A stretch of DNA of 64,000 nt from Crenobacter caeni. Lineage in GTDB: Bacteria; Pseudomonadota; Gammaproteobacteria; Burkholderiales; Chromobacteriaceae. The stretch spans positions 124,001-188,000 of the forward strand of contig NZ_JAAGAA010000007.1 of NCBI RefSeq assembly GCF_010435965.1. The letters run 5' to 3'. The translations under genes and the position numbers were made by a program. Of this stretch, positions 1-8,247 are shown piece after piece; position 1 is the stretch's first letter; the number at the start of each line of letters is the position of its first letter. Under the pieces are notes generated by a model. The model made no database searches, had not been told where the DNA came from, and saw only the letters and a list, made by a program, of their open reading frames with translations.

Positions 1-515
1 TCGACCAGACTCTCGCCGCGGGTCTCGATCGCCTGCTTGATCACCTCGGGGTTGGTCAGCATGAAGTTGGTCGGCGCCATCGCGTCGATGTACTGGCGGG
101 TCACGAAGGCGAGCTTCTCCTTCTCGTCGTCCGCCACCTGCGCCTTGTCGACCAGCTCGTTCATCCACTTGGCGGTCAACAGATAGCTTTGCTTGATGAA
201 GCTGTAGAACGGGTGGTCGCTCCACTCGGACGCGGCAAAACGTTTGTCGGCGGCCGGCGCGGGCGCCGCCCCGCTGTTGCCCTGGCCGAGGAACTGCATC
301 CACAGGCCCATTTGCTGCTGGTAGAGCTGGGTCTGCAGGTCGATCAGCTGGGTCGCGCCGCTGATCATCTGCTGCCAGCCCTGTTCGAGGGGGCCCTCAC
401 CTTCGGTGCAGGCCTTGGCCGAGATCGTGTTGACGAACTGCTGCATCCACTTCTGGTTCGCTTCGGTCAGGTTGGCGAAGAAACGGTCGAGCGATACGGG
501 GGCTTCCTGGGTCAC
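1..515 (-). CDS. phaC: Class I poly(3-hydroxyalkanoate) synthase, N-terminal part (truncated by window edge)
   Basis: Class I PHA synthase polymerises (R)-3-hydroxyacyl-CoA into polyhydroxyalkanoate at the surface of cytoplasmic granules. Only the first 171 codons are inside the window. The translation shows the PhaC N-terminal domain, with a run resembling [19 protein letters not shown] near residues 149-167, a region diagnostic of the family; the catalytic Cys-Asp-His hydrolase fold lies beyond the edge. I chose the GTG at 515 because a perfect AAGGAGG (528-522) sits six bases upstream and the protein then begins [13 protein letters not shown]. It is divergent from the fumarylacetoacetate-hydrolase-like gene across a 233-base gap. 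Phasin or acetoacetyl-CoA reductase genes cannot be assessed from here. Confidence 0.85.
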   Translation of the reverse strand, partial: MTQEAPVSLDRFFANLTEANQKWMQQFVNTISAKACTEGEGPLEQGWQQMISGATQLIDLQTQLYQQQMGLWMQFLGQGNSGAAPAPAADKRFAASEWSDHPFYSFIKQSYLLTAKWMNELVDKAQVADDEKEKLAFVTRQYIDAMAPTNFMLTNPEVIKQAIETRGESLV

Positions 516-713
516 GCTTGTCCTCCTTGGTGTCGTAATGCCTGAATTCGTTGTTTGCTGCCGGCGTCCCGGGCTGGCCGGTGCGCGCCGAGTGACCGAT
601 TCCAGAGTATCAATATTTCGATGACAGGTTTACTGTGATGACGTTTTCATTGATGCGGCGCAAGCAGGGTGTTGCGGCGACGCACAAGGTACGCGCCGGG
701 CAGGGGCCGGCCG

Positions 714-722
714 TGGGATAAT
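714..722 (+). promoter_or_regulatory. Extended -10 promoter element for the FAH-family gene
   Basis: TG at 714-715, one base, then GATAAT at 717-722 (five of six match to TATAAT). No good -35 hexamer is present at the usual spacing, which fits an extended -10 promoter. The predicted start point near 729 leaves a short leader to the ATG at 749. Confidence 0.45.
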
Positions 723-731
723 CGGCCGATT
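720..731. promoter_or_regulatory. 12-bp perfect palindrome AATCGGCCGATT, possible operator
   Basis: A perfect 12-base dyad overlaps the end of the -10 element and the predicted transcription start of the FAH-family gene, a position suited to repressor binding. The half-site could be chance in high-GC DNA; no regulator is identified. Confidence 0.3.
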
Positions 732-748
732 GACCGGGGGAATGGAGC

Positions 749-1402
749 ATGACCGAACTTGACCTGGCCGGCCGCGCGGTGCGTCCGGCAAACATCTTCT
801 GCATCGGGCGCAACTACGCGGCGCACGCGGCCGAGCTTGGCAATCCTGTGGAAGAGGAGCCGCTGGTGTTCCTCAAGCCCACCTCGGCCCTGTTGCCCGA
901 GGGGCAGGCCATCGTGTTGCCGGCCTTCTCGTCCGACGTGCATTACGAGGCCGAGCTGGTGCTCTTGATCGGCGAGAGCGGCAACGACATCGCCGAGGGC
1001 GACGCGCTTTCCCATGTCGCCGGCTACGGGCTGGGGCTGGACCTCACTTGCCGCGACGTGCAGAACGCCGCCAAGGCGCGCGGCCTGCCGTGGGCCAAGG
1101 GCAAGGGCTTTCGCGGCGCGGCCTGCGTGTCGTCCTTCGTGCCGGCACGCGAGGTCGCCGACCCGGGGAGGCTCACCTTCACGCTCGACATCAACGGCGA
1201 GCGCCGGCAGACGGGCGACACCTCGCACATGCTGTTCCCGCCTGCGCGCCTGATCGCCTATCTGTCGAGCGTGTTCGGGCTGAGCGCGGGCGACCTTGTC
1301 TACACCGGCACCCCAGCCGGCGTCGCCGCGCTCAAGCCGGGCGATGCACTGGCGCTTGAGTTGCCGGATCTGGTGCAGGCTAGCTGGCAGGTCGCCCGAT
1401 GA
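749..1402 (+). CDS. Fumarylacetoacetate hydrolase (FAH) family protein
   Basis: A 217-residue soluble protein with the FAH C-terminal domain fold: the N-terminal motif FCIGRNYAAHAAELGN (residues 17-32) and the later TGTPAGVAALKPGD stretch are typical of the small single-domain members, which act on acylpyruvates or oxaloacetate (FAHD1/YcgM-like) or on catechol meta-cleavage products. Metal-binding acidic residues are expected around the HYEAEL motif (residues 67-72). The ATG at 749 has a GGAG-like site just upstream. Its stop overlaps the start of hslR (ATGA), so the two are co-transcribed, though there is no obvious functional link. The exact substrate cannot be read from the sequence; acylpyruvase or oxaloacetate decarboxylase activity is the more likely inference. 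Confidence 0.85.
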   Translation: MTELDLAGRAVRPANIFCIGRNYAAHAAELGNPVEEEPLVFLKPTSALLPEGQAIVLPAFSSDVHYEAELVLLIGESGNDIAEGDALSHVAGYGLGLDLTCRDVQNAAKARGLPWAKGKGFRGAACVSSFVPAREVADPGRLTFTLDINGERRQTGDTSHMLFPPARLIAYLSSVFGLSAGDLVYTGTPAGVAALKPGDALALELPDLVQASWQVAR

Positions 1403-1791
1403 GCGCGGCGGACGAGGACAAGGTTCGTCTGGACAAATGGCTGTGGGCGGCGCGCTTTTACAAGACGCGCGCACTCGCCAACGAGGCGATCGAACTGGGC
1501 CGGGTCGAGATCGGCGGCGTGCGCGTCAAGCCTTCGCGCACGGTCCGGGTCGGCGACGTGATCGCGCTGCGCGCGGGCGCGCTTCACTGGCAGCTGACGG
1601 TGCTCGCGCTGGCGGTGCAGCGGCGGCCGGCGGCCGAGGCGCGGCTCCTGTACCTTGAGGACGAGGCGGTGCGCGCCGAACGCGAGGCGCGCCAGGCGCT
1701 GATCAAGGCCGAGCACGCCGGTCAGGCGCACAGCGAGGGGCGGCCGACCAAGAAGGCACGCCGCGCGCTCGAGCGCTGGCGCGAATCCTGA
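1399..1791 (+). CDS. hslR: Heat-shock protein Hsp15, S4-domain ribosome-associated RNA-binding protein
   Basis: 130 residues beginning with an S4 RNA-binding domain (residues about 9-70; motifs VRLDKWLWAARFYKTR and VEIGGVRVKPSRTV). Hsp15 binds free 50S subunits carrying a nascent chain and helps recycle stalled ribosomes after heat shock. The C-terminal tail is rich in Lys and Arg (GRPTKKARRALERWRES), as in the E. coli protein (133 residues). It overlaps the preceding FAH-family gene by four bases. No sigma-32 promoter is visible directly upstream because the region is coding. Confidence 0.9.
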   Translation: MSAADEDKVRLDKWLWAARFYKTRALANEAIELGRVEIGGVRVKPSRTVRVGDVIALRAGALHWQLTVLALAVQRRPAAEARLLYLEDEAVRAEREARQALIKAEHAGQAHSEGRPTKKARRALERWRES

Positions 1792-1889
1792 TGGCCTGTC
1801 CACGAGTAGCGTATCGCTAGGAGCGGCCCCTTTGGCCACATCGGGCGGGCGCGGGCGCCAGCTATGCTGCCCGGTCTTGCCTGCGGGCG

Positions 1890-2147
1890 TCAGGCGGCGG
1901 AGCGGGGCGTTTCCTCGCCCTGCAGGGCCTCGATCAGCCGGCTGCGCGACTGGATGTGGTGGTCGAAACGCCAGTCGCGCATCAACTCCAGCGCGGCCTC
2001 GAAGTAACGCATGTCGATCTCGTACAGCGTCCGCACGTCGAAGGCATCGCCGTACTCGAGCGCGCGCGCCAGCGCCTTGAGGACCTCGACCTGCTCGGCG
2101 TTGTCACCCGATTCGATGAAGTGGCGGATGCGTTTGGCTGCGTTCAT
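1890..2147 (-). CDS. Small hypothetical protein, 85 aa
   Basis: I do not recognise the family. The product (MNAAKRIRHFIESGDN...) is soluble, predicted mostly helical, with many Leu, Ala, Asp and Glu and no signal peptide or membrane span. A GGGAG element precedes the ATG at 2147. It looks genuinely coding: amino-acid composition is balanced and it fills the gap between hslR and the leftward side of the MFS promoter region. A role as a small regulatory or adaptor protein would be speculation. Confidence 0.6.
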   Translation of the reverse strand: MNAAKRIRHFIESGDNAEQVEVLKALARALEYGDAFDVRTLYEIDMRYFEAALELMRDWRFDHHIQSRSRLIEALQGEETPRSAA

Positions 2148-2221
2148 GCGCAGACTCCCGTGGTGGCCGCTGGGCCGACCTCATGGTTATGGACGACGCA
2201 CGGCGCGCTGTCAGCCGCCGT

Positions 2222-2227
2222 TATAAT
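2222..2227 (+). promoter_or_regulatory. Perfect -10 box TATAAT next to the MFS start codon
   Basis: TATAAT ends eight bases before the ATG at 2236, placing the predicted transcription start at or within one or two bases of the start codon. No Shine-Dalgarno sequence lies between. This implies a leaderless mRNA. The -35 region at 2199-2204 is poor. Confidence 0.5.
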
Positions 2228-2235
2228 CCCGCCCC

Positions 2236-3396
2236 ATGAATCCCTCTGTCTCCCTCGCGCCGTTCGCGGCGTTCTACTTCACCTATTTCGCCTTCCTCGG
2301 TCTGTTCTCGCCGTTCTGGGGGCCATACCTTGCGTCGCTGTCGTTTTCCGCATGGCAGATCTCGGTGCTGATTTCCCTGTCCACCTTCGCGCGTATCGTC
2401 GCGCCCGGCCTGTGGGGGGCGCTGGCCGACCACCTGGGGCGGCGCCGGCCCATCATCGTCGCAACCTCACTCGCCGCCGCCGGCTTTTTCGCGCTGGTCG
2501 GCGTGCGCAGCGACTTTGAGTGGCTGTTCGGCTCGCTCGCAGTCGCGCTGTTCTTCTGGGCGGCGCCGCTGCCGCTGGTCGAGGCGGGCACCGCCGAGCT
2601 GACCCGCGGCTCGCCCGGGCGTTACAGCCGGGTGCGGCTATGGGGGTCGGTCGGTTTCATCGTGCTGTCGGTCGGTGCGGGCTTCCTGCTCGATACGCTC
2701 GGTATCGCCGCCTTGCCGTGGCTGGCCACCGCAACGCTGGTCGCCGTGGGCGGCGCCGCCTGCGCGCTGCCCGAGGTCGCGCCGCCCAAGCGTGCCGGGC
2801 CCAGGGCGCCGATCGGCCGGGTGCTCTCGCAGCGGCCGGTGCGCGCGCTGTTCGCCGTGGTGTTCCTGATGGCGTTCGCGCACGGCCCTTACTACGTGTT
2901 CTATTCGATCGCGCTGGAAGGGGCGGGCTACCCGCGCGACGCGGTCGGCCTGTTGTGGGCGGCCGGCGTCGGCGCCGAGGTGTTGATGTTCTGGCTGATG
3001 CCGCGCCTCACCGCGCGCTGGCCGCCGGTAAGGCTGATGCAGCTCTCGCTGGCTGCCGCGGTGCTGCGCTTCGCGCTGATCGCGTCGGCGCTGTCGACGC
3101 CCGCGCTCGCGCTCTTCGCGCAACTCATGCACGGGCTGACCTTCGGCGTGCACCACGCGGCGGCGGTCGCGTTGCTGCACGACGCCTTTGAGCCGCATCA
3201 GCGCTCGCGCGCGCAGGGTCTCTACATCGTCGCCGGCTTCGGTGTCGGCGGCAGCCTGGGCGGGCTCGCCAGCGGCGTGCTGTGGCCGCTGGGCGGCGCG
3301 CCGCTGGTGTTTGGCGTCAGCGCACTTGCGGCGCTGGCAGCCTGTGTGCTGGGCTGGCGTTCGCTCGCGCCGCGCGACCCTGATTGCATAAGTTAG
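2236..3396 (+). CDS. MFS transporter, 3-phenylpropionate-permease-like (MFS_1_like) family
   Basis: 386 residues with about 12 hydrophobic spans, an inner-membrane major facilitator. The loop after the second span reads WGALADHLGRRRPI (residues 61-74), matching the signature D-x-x-G-R-R between TM2 and TM3. The start FAAFYFTYFAFLGLFSPFWG and the overall pattern resemble the HcaT/nucleoside-symporter-like group rather than drug exporters. The substrate is unknown. It is a single-gene unit with its own promoter; the downstream leucine genes have a separate 172-base leader region. Confidence 0.8.
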   Translation: MNPSVSLAPFAAFYFTYFAFLGLFSPFWGPYLASLSFSAWQISVLISLSTFARIVAPGLWGALADHLGRRRPIIVATSLAAAGFFALVGVRSDFEWLFGSLAVALFFWAAPLPLVEAGTAELTRGSPGRYSRVRLWGSVGFIVLSVGAGFLLDTLGIAALPWLATATLVAVGGAACALPEVAPPKRAGPRAPIGRVLSQRPVRALFAVVFLMAFAHGPYYVFYSIALEGAGYPRDAVGLLWAAGVGAEVLMFWLMPRLTARWPPVRLMQLSLAAAVLRFALIASALSTPALALFAQLMHGLTFGVHHAAAVALLHDAFEPHQRSRAQGLYIVAGFGVGGSLGGLASGVLWPLGGAPLVFGVSALAALAACVLGWRSLAPRDPDCIS

Positions 3397-3568
3397 ACGG
3401 TGTGTCCATTTTTCGGACAAGCTGTCTGATTGTGTGCAAGCCTTGTCTGGCAAGGGTTTGCCTCAGGATCAGGCGACACTTTTGCAGTGCGGAATATGGT
3501 GCTTGTAACAGGGTTGGACGCTATGACAGAATGGCTTATCCAGATTGCAAACCGATGACGACAAGACC
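3397..3568 (+). other. Upstream region of the leucine operon
   Basis: 172 bases between the MFS gene and leuC, less GC-rich than the coding flanks. I looked for a leucine-rich leader peptide or attenuator hairpin and found neither. No hexamer pair is convincing enough to call a promoter. Confidence 0.5.
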
Positions 3569-4978
3569 ATGAGCGCACAAACCCTGTACGACAAGTTGTG
3601 GGCCTCGCATGTGGTGCGCGAGGAGGCGGACGGCACCTGTCTGCTGTATATCGACCGCCACCTGGTGCACGAGGTGACCAGCCCGCAGGCCTTCGAAGGG
3701 CTGAAACTGGCGAACCGTCCGCTGTGGCGCAAGGACTCGGTGGTGTCGACCGCCGACCACAACACGCCGACCGACCACTGGGACCAGGGCATCCAGGACC
3801 CGATCTCGCGGCTGCAGGTTGAGACGCTGGACGCCAATATCGCCGAGTTCGGCGCGCGCGCGTACTTTCCGTTCAAGGACCCGGGCCAGGGCATCGTCCA
3901 CGTGATGGGGCCGGAGCAGGGTGCGACGCTGCCGGGGATGACCGTGGTGTGCGGCGACAGCCACACCTCGACGCACGGCGCGTTCGGCGCGCTAGCGCAC
4001 GGCATCGGCACCTCCGAAGTCGAGCACGTGATGGCGACGCAGTGCCTGGTTGCCAAGAAGTCGAAGAACATGCGGGTGGCCGTGACCGGCAAGCTCGGCG
4101 ACGGCGTGACCGCCAAGGACGTCGCGCTGGCCGTGATCGGCGTGATCGGTACCGCCGGCGGCACCGGCTACGCGATCGAGTTTGCCGGCGAGGCGATCGC
4201 CGGCCTGTCGGTGGAAGGCCGCATGACGCTTTGCAATATGGCGATCGAGGCCGGCGCGCGCTCGGGGTTGGTCGCGGTCGACGACAAGACCATCGCCTAC
4301 GTGCAGGACCGTCCGCTCTCGCCCAAGGGCGAGGCGTGGGACAAGGCGGTCGCCTACTGGCGCACGCTGGTGTCGGACGAGGGCGCGCATTTCGACCACG
4401 AGGTGGTGCTCGACGGCGCGGCCATCGTCCCGCAGCTGACCTGGGGCACCTCGCCCGAGATGGTGGTCGGCATCGACGGCAAGGTGCCGGACCCGGCAAA
4501 GGAAGCCGACCCGGTCAAGCGCGCCGGCATGCTGCGCGCGCTCGAGTACATGGGACTCACCGCCGGCACGCCGATGCAGGAAATCGGCGTCGACGTGGTG
4601 TTCATCGGCTCGTGCACCAACTCGCGCATCGAGGATTTGCGCGAGGCGGCCGCCGTCGCACGCGGCCGCAAGAAGGCGGCCACCGTCAAGCGCGTGCTGG
4701 TGGTGCCGGGCTCGGGCCTCGTCAAGCGCCAGGCCGAGGCCGAGGGGCTGGACAAGGTGTTCACTGAGGCGGGCTTCGAGTGGCGCGAGCCGGGCTGCTC
4801 GATGTGCCTGGCGATGAACGCCGACCGCCTCGCGAGCGGCGAGCGCTGCGCGTCGACGTCGAACCGCAACTTCGAAGGCCGGCAGGGGCAGGGCGGGCGC
4901 ACCCACCTGGTCAGCCCGGCGATGGCCGCCGCTGCTGCGGTGACCGGCCGCTTCGCCGACGTGAGGACGCTCGCATGA
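3569..4978 (+). CDS. leuC: 3-isopropylmalate dehydratase large subunit
   Basis: Large subunit of isopropylmalate isomerase, which with LeuD converts 2-isopropylmalate to 3-isopropylmalate in leucine synthesis. 469 residues from the ATG at 3569 ([15 protein letters not shown]); an upstream in-frame TTG at 3545 would add eight unconserved residues. The aconitase-family iron-sulphur ligands are visible: Cys in [14 protein letters not shown] and the paired Cys of [11 protein letters not shown]; the active-site stretch [17 protein letters not shown] is intact. The stop overlaps the ATG of the entericidin-like gene, so leuC, that gene, leuD and leuB form one operon. Confidence 0.97.
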   Translation: MSAQTLYDKLWASHVVREEADGTCLLYIDRHLVHEVTSPQAFEGLKLANRPLWRKDSVVSTADHNTPTDHWDQGIQDPISRLQVETLDANIAEFGARAYFPFKDPGQGIVHVMGPEQGATLPGMTVVCGDSHTSTHGAFGALAHGIGTSEVEHVMATQCLVAKKSKNMRVAVTGKLGDGVTAKDVALAVIGVIGTAGGTGYAIEFAGEAIAGLSVEGRMTLCNMAIEAGARSGLVAVDDKTIAYVQDRPLSPKGEAWDKAVAYWRTLVSDEGAHFDHEVVLDGAAIVPQLTWGTSPEMVVGIDGKVPDPAKEADPVKRAGMLRALEYMGLTAGTPMQEIGVDVVFIGSCTNSRIEDLREAAAVARGRKKAATVKRVLVVPGSGLVKRQAEAEGLDKVFTEAGFEWREPGCSMCLAMNADRLASGERCASTSNRNFEGRQGQGGRTHLVSPAMAAAAAVTGRFADVRTLA

Positions 4979-5118
4979 TGCGTCTGGGCAGCCTTTTCAT
5001 CCTGTTCGCGTCGGTGCTCAGTGCCGGCTGCAATACCGTGCAGGGCATGGGGCAGGACATCCAGAAGGGCGGGCAGGTAGTCAGTAACGCCGCCCGCGAC
5101 GTCGCCAACAAGTTCTGA
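4975..5118 (+). CDS. Entericidin A/B-like small lipoprotein inside the leu operon
   Basis: A 47-residue product starting [19 protein letters not shown]: a short signal peptide with lipobox LSAGC (Cys19), followed by a soluble tail containing [13 protein letters not shown], typical of the entericidin/EcnAB family of membrane-anchored toxin or antidote lipoproteins. Its ATG overlaps the leuC stop (ATGA) and it ends 11 bases before leuD. Location between leuC and leuD recurs in betaproteobacteria (from general knowledge). The role there is not established; it may serve as an envelope lipoprotein co-regulated with leucine supply. Confidence 0.85.
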   Translation: MMRLGSLFILFASVLSAGCNTVQGMGQDIQKGGQVVSNAARDVANKF

Positions 5119-5129
5119 CGGGATACGCC

Positions 5130-5768
5130 ATGAAAGCATTCACCACCCTGGACGCACTGGTGTGTCCGCTTGATCGCGCCAACGTCGACACCGACGCGAT
5201 CATCCCCAAGCAGTTCCTCAAGTCGATCAAGCGTTCCGGCTTCGGCCCCAACCTGTTCGACGAGTGGCGCTACCTCGACCACGGCGAGCCGGGCATGGAC
5301 AACGCCGCGCGGCCGCAGAACCCGGACTTCGTGCTCAACTTCCCGCGCTACCGGGGCGCCGAGATCCTGCTCGCCCGCGAGAACTTCGGCTGCGGCTCCA
5401 GCCGCGAGCACGCGCCGTGGGCGCTGGACGACTACGGCTTCCGTGCGGTGATCGCGCCGTCGTTCGCCGACATCTTCTTCAGCAACAGCTACAAGAACGG
5501 CCTGTTGCCCATCGTGCTGCCGGCCGAGGTGGTCGACCGCCTGTTCGCCGAGTGCGAGGCGAAAGAAGGCTACCGGCTGACGGTCGACTTGCCCGCGCAG
5601 CAGGTGGTGACGCCGGACGGCACCGCCTTCGGCTTCGAGATTACCGAGCACCGCAAGCGCTGCTTGCTGGGCGGGCTTGACGAGATCGGCCTGACCCTGC
5701 TGCACGCGGCGGACATCCGCGCGTTCGAGGAAAAGCGCCGCGCCGACCAGCCCTGGCTGTTCGCCTAA
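5130..5768 (+). CDS. leuD: 3-isopropylmalate dehydratase small subunit
   Basis: 212 residues, the usual length. Carries the swivel-domain signature [14 protein letters not shown] near residue 20 and the substrate-binding stretch [15 protein letters not shown] (about residues 87-101). Works with LeuC as a heterodimer in the cytoplasm. It follows the entericidin-like gene by 11 bases and precedes leuB by 23 bases, consistent with a single operon. Confidence 0.96.
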   Translation: MKAFTTLDALVCPLDRANVDTDAIIPKQFLKSIKRSGFGPNLFDEWRYLDHGEPGMDNAARPQNPDFVLNFPRYRGAEILLARENFGCGSSREHAPWALDDYGFRAVIAPSFADIFFSNSYKNGLLPIVLPAEVVDRLFAECEAKEGYRLTVDLPAQQVVTPDGTAFGFEITEHRKRCLLGGLDEIGLTLLHAADIRAFEEKRRADQPWLFA

Positions 5769-5791
5769 GACAGCATCCAAGGAGAATCCAT

Positions 5792-6859
5792 ATGAAAAAA
5801 ATCGCCATCCTGCCCGGCGACGGCATCGGCCCGGAAATCATCGCGCAGGCGGTGCGCGTGCTCGAAGTGCTCAAGGCTGACGGCCTGAAGATCGAGTGGT
5901 CGTTCGCGCCCCTGGGCGGCGCCGCGGTCGACGAATTCGGCTCGCCGTATCCGTCGCTCACGCAGAGCCTCGCCCGCGAGGCGGACGCGGTGCTCTTGGG
6001 CGCGGTCGGCGGCCCGCAGTACGACAACCTGGACCGTCCGCTGCGCCCCGAACGCGGCCTCTTGGCGATCCGCAAGGACCTGAACCTGTTCGCCAACCTG
6101 CGCCCGGCCATCCTCTACCCGGAGCTTGCCAACGCGTCCACCCTCAAGCCCGAGGTGGTCGCCGGCCTCGACATCCTGATCATCCGCGAGCTGACCGGCG
6201 ACATCTATTTCGGCCAGCCGCGCGGCATCGCGGTGAACGAACTGGGCGAGCGCGAGGCGTACAACACCATGCGCTACAGCGAGGGCGAGATCCGCCGCAT
6301 CGCGCATGTGGCGTTCGCGGCTGCCATGAAGCGCGGCAAGAAGCTGTGCTCGGTCGATAAGGCCAACGTGCTGGAGACTACCGAGTTCTGGAAGGAGATC
6401 ATGATCGACGTCGCGCGCGAGTACCCGGAAGTGGAGCTTACGCACATGTACGTCGACAACGCGGCGATGCAGCTGGTGCGCCGCCCCAAGCAGTTCGACG
6501 TGATGGTGACCGGCAACATCTTCGGTGACATCCTGTCGGACGAGGCGTCGATGCTGACCGGCTCGATCGGCATGCTGCCCTCGGCGTCGCTCGACGAGAA
6601 GGGCAAGGGCCTGTACGAACCGTCGCATGGCTCGGCGCCGGACATCGCCGGCAAGAACCTGGCCAACCCGCTGGCGACCATCCTGTCCGCCGCGATGATG
6701 CTGCGTTACAGTCTGGGTGAAGAGGCCGCGGCGGTGCGCGTCGAAGACGCGGTGAAGAAGGTGCTGGCGCAGGGCCTGCGTACCGCCGACATCTTCGAGG
6801 CCGGCTGCGAGAAGGTCAGCTGCTCGGGCATGGGCGACGCGGTGGTCGCGGCGCTGTAA
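5792..6859 (+). CDS. leuB: 3-isopropylmalate dehydrogenase
   Basis: 355 residues; oxidatively decarboxylates 3-isopropylmalate to 2-oxoisocaproate using NAD+ and a divalent metal. Visible motifs: [14 protein letters not shown] at the start, [11 protein letters not shown], the conserved [20 protein letters not shown] metal and substrate region near residues 236-255, and [12 protein letters not shown]. The ribosome binding site AAGGAG lies upstream at a good distance. It is the last gene of the leu operon; a REP-like element follows. Confidence 0.97.
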   Translation: MKKIAILPGDGIGPEIIAQAVRVLEVLKADGLKIEWSFAPLGGAAVDEFGSPYPSLTQSLAREADAVLLGAVGGPQYDNLDRPLRPERGLLAIRKDLNLFANLRPAILYPELANASTLKPEVVAGLDILIIRELTGDIYFGQPRGIAVNELGEREAYNTMRYSEGEIRRIAHVAFAAAMKRGKKLCSVDKANVLETTEFWKEIMIDVAREYPEVELTHMYVDNAAMQLVRRPKQFDVMVTGNIFGDILSDEASMLTGSIGMLPSASLDEKGKGLYEPSHGSAPDIAGKNLANPLATILSAAMMLRYSLGEEAAAVRVEDAVKKVLAQGLRTADIFEAGCEKVSCSGMGDAVVAAL

Positions 6860-6879
6860 ACGGTCGGGTTGGGGGTGGT

Positions 6880-6996
6880 GGTGGGTTACGGCCTTCAGCC
6901 TAACCCACCCTACGAGGCCAACGGGTAGGGTGGCTTAGGCGGCTGACCGAGCGCGGCAAGCGAAGCGGCGCGAGGGAATGGCCGCCGTAACCCACC
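6880..6996. repeat. REP-like palindromic element between leuB and asd
   Basis: GGTGGGTTA (6880-6888) pairs with TAACCCACC (6901-6909); CTAACCCACCCTACG (6900-6914) pairs imperfectly with CGGGTAGGGTGGCTTAG (6922-6938); and the outer arms GGTGGGTTACGGC (6880-6892) and GCCGTAACCCACC (6984-6996) form a 13-bp inverted repeat. The GGGTGGGTTA/TAACCCACC core is the kind of dispersed extragenic palindrome seen in many proteobacterial genomes. It lies between two genes in the same direction and may insulate or stabilise the leu mRNA 3' end. Only one copy is seen in this window. Confidence 0.7.
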
Positions 6997-7059
6997 GCGG
7001 TACGCGGCCAGGCCTCCGGCACGACACAAGAATTCATTGGGATCAAAGAGAGAAAGACG

Positions 7060-8172
7060 ATGAGAGCAGGTTTTGTAGGCTGGCGCGGGATGGTGGGTTC
7101 GGTGCTGATGCAGCGCATGCGCGAAGAGAACGACTTCGCGGTGATCACCGAGCCGGTGTTCTTCACCACCAGCAATGTGGGCGGCAAGGGGCCGGATATC
7201 GGCCGCGACGTGCCGGCGCTGAAGGACGCGAAAAACATCGACGAGTTGAAGTCGATGGACGTGATCGTCACCTGCCAGGGCGGCGATTACACCAGTGAAA
7301 TCTATCCGCAGCTGCGCGCGGCCGGCTGGAAGGGCTACTGGATCGACGCGGCGTCCACGCTGCGCATGGCCGACGACGCGGTGATCATCCTCGACCCGGT
7401 CAACCGCACGGTGATCGACGACGCGCTTTCGCGCGGCGTGAAGGACTACGTCGGCGGCAACTGCACGGTGTCGCTGATGCTGATGGCGCTGGGCGGGCTG
7501 TTCCAGAACGACCAGGTCGAGTGGGTCACCTCTATGACCTACCAGGCGGCCTCCGGCGCCGGCGCGCAGAACATGCGCGAGCTGCTCACCGGCATGGGTG
7601 CGGTCAACGCCGAAGTGAGCGAGCTGTTGGCCAACCCGGCCTCGGCGATTCTCGACATCGACCGCAAGGTGTCCGACTTCCTGCGCTCGGACGAATTCCC
7701 GAGCCAGAACTTCGGCGTGCCGCTGGCCGGCAGCCTGATTCCGTGGATCGACAAGGACCTCGGTAACGGCCAGTCGAAGGAAGAGTGGAAGGGCGGCGTC
7801 GAGACCAACAAGATCCTCGGCCGCAGCGCCAACCCGGTGCCGGTGGACGGCCTGTGCGTGCGCATCGGCGCGATGCGCTGCCACAGCCAGGCGCTGACCA
7901 TCAAGCTGAAGAACGACATTCCGCTGGACGAGATCGAAGCCATGCTGGCCGCGGCCAACCCGTGGGCCAAGGTGGTGCCGAACACCCGCGAGGCGTCGAT
8001 GAAGGAACTGACGCCGGCGGCGATCACCGGCACGCTGACGACCCCGGTCGGCCGCCTGCGCAAGATGGCGATGGGCGGCGACTACCTGTCGGCGTTCACC
8101 GTCGGTGACCAGCTGCTGTGGGGCGCGGCCGAGCCGCTGCGCCGCATGTTGCGCATCCTGATCGAGCGCTGA
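7060..8172 (+). CDS. asd: Aspartate-semialdehyde dehydrogenase
   Basis: 370 residues, E. coli-type Asd: reduces aspartyl phosphate to aspartate semialdehyde with NADPH, feeding lysine, diaminopimelate, methionine and threonine synthesis. The N-terminal NADP loop is [13 protein letters not shown]; the catalytic Cys is Cys135 in [13 protein letters not shown]; the active-site Gln lies in [16 protein letters not shown] and the general-base His in [28 protein letters not shown]-like purine-rich sequence precedes the ATG at 7060. A paralogue follows directly. Confidence 0.97.
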   Translation: MRAGFVGWRGMVGSVLMQRMREENDFAVITEPVFFTTSNVGGKGPDIGRDVPALKDAKNIDELKSMDVIVTCQGGDYTSEIYPQLRAAGWKGYWIDAASTLRMADDAVIILDPVNRTVIDDALSRGVKDYVGGNCTVSLMLMALGGLFQNDQVEWVTSMTYQAASGAGAQNMRELLTGMGAVNAEVSELLANPASAILDIDRKVSDFLRSDEFPSQNFGVPLAGSLIPWIDKDLGNGQSKEEWKGGVETNKILGRSANPVPVDGLCVRIGAMRCHSQALTIKLKNDIPLDEIEAMLAAANPWAKVVPNTREASMKELTPAAITGTLTTPVGRLRKMAMGGDYLSAFTVGDQLLWGAAEPLRRMLRILIER

Positions 8173-8205
8173 ACGGCTACAATAGCCGCCGACGCTTGAA
8201 CCCCC

Positions 8206-8236
8206 GAAAGGCGCTACGGCGCCTTTCCTGCTTTTT
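8206..8236 (+). terminator. Rho-independent terminator after asd
   Basis: GAAAGGCGC (8206-8214) and GCGCCTTTC (8219-8227) form a perfect 9-bp stem with a 4-base loop, followed by CTGCTTTTT. It lies 11 bases before the ATG of the asd paralogue, so it may act as an attenuator between the two genes or as part of its leader. Confidence 0.65.
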
Positions 8237-8247
8237 CGGAGACAAAA

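Larger units (their letters stand above)
516..748. other. Divergent intergenic region phaC / FAH-family gene
   Basis: 233 bases between two divergent genes. The part nearer phaC (601-650) is AT-rich and should hold the leftward promoter, but I see no hexamer pair good enough to call. The rightward side has an extended -10 element and a palindrome, listed separately. No small gene or RNA is recognisable. Confidence 0.6.

Noticed and set aside
600-650. CTGTCAT half-site on the minus strand upstream of phaC, suggesting a Pho box
   Set aside because: Only one of the two required 7-base repeats is present at 11-base spacing; the second position has almost no match.
3397-3568. Leucine attenuator or leader peptide upstream of leuC
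   Set aside because: No short ORF with clustered Leu codons and no terminator/antiterminator pair was found.
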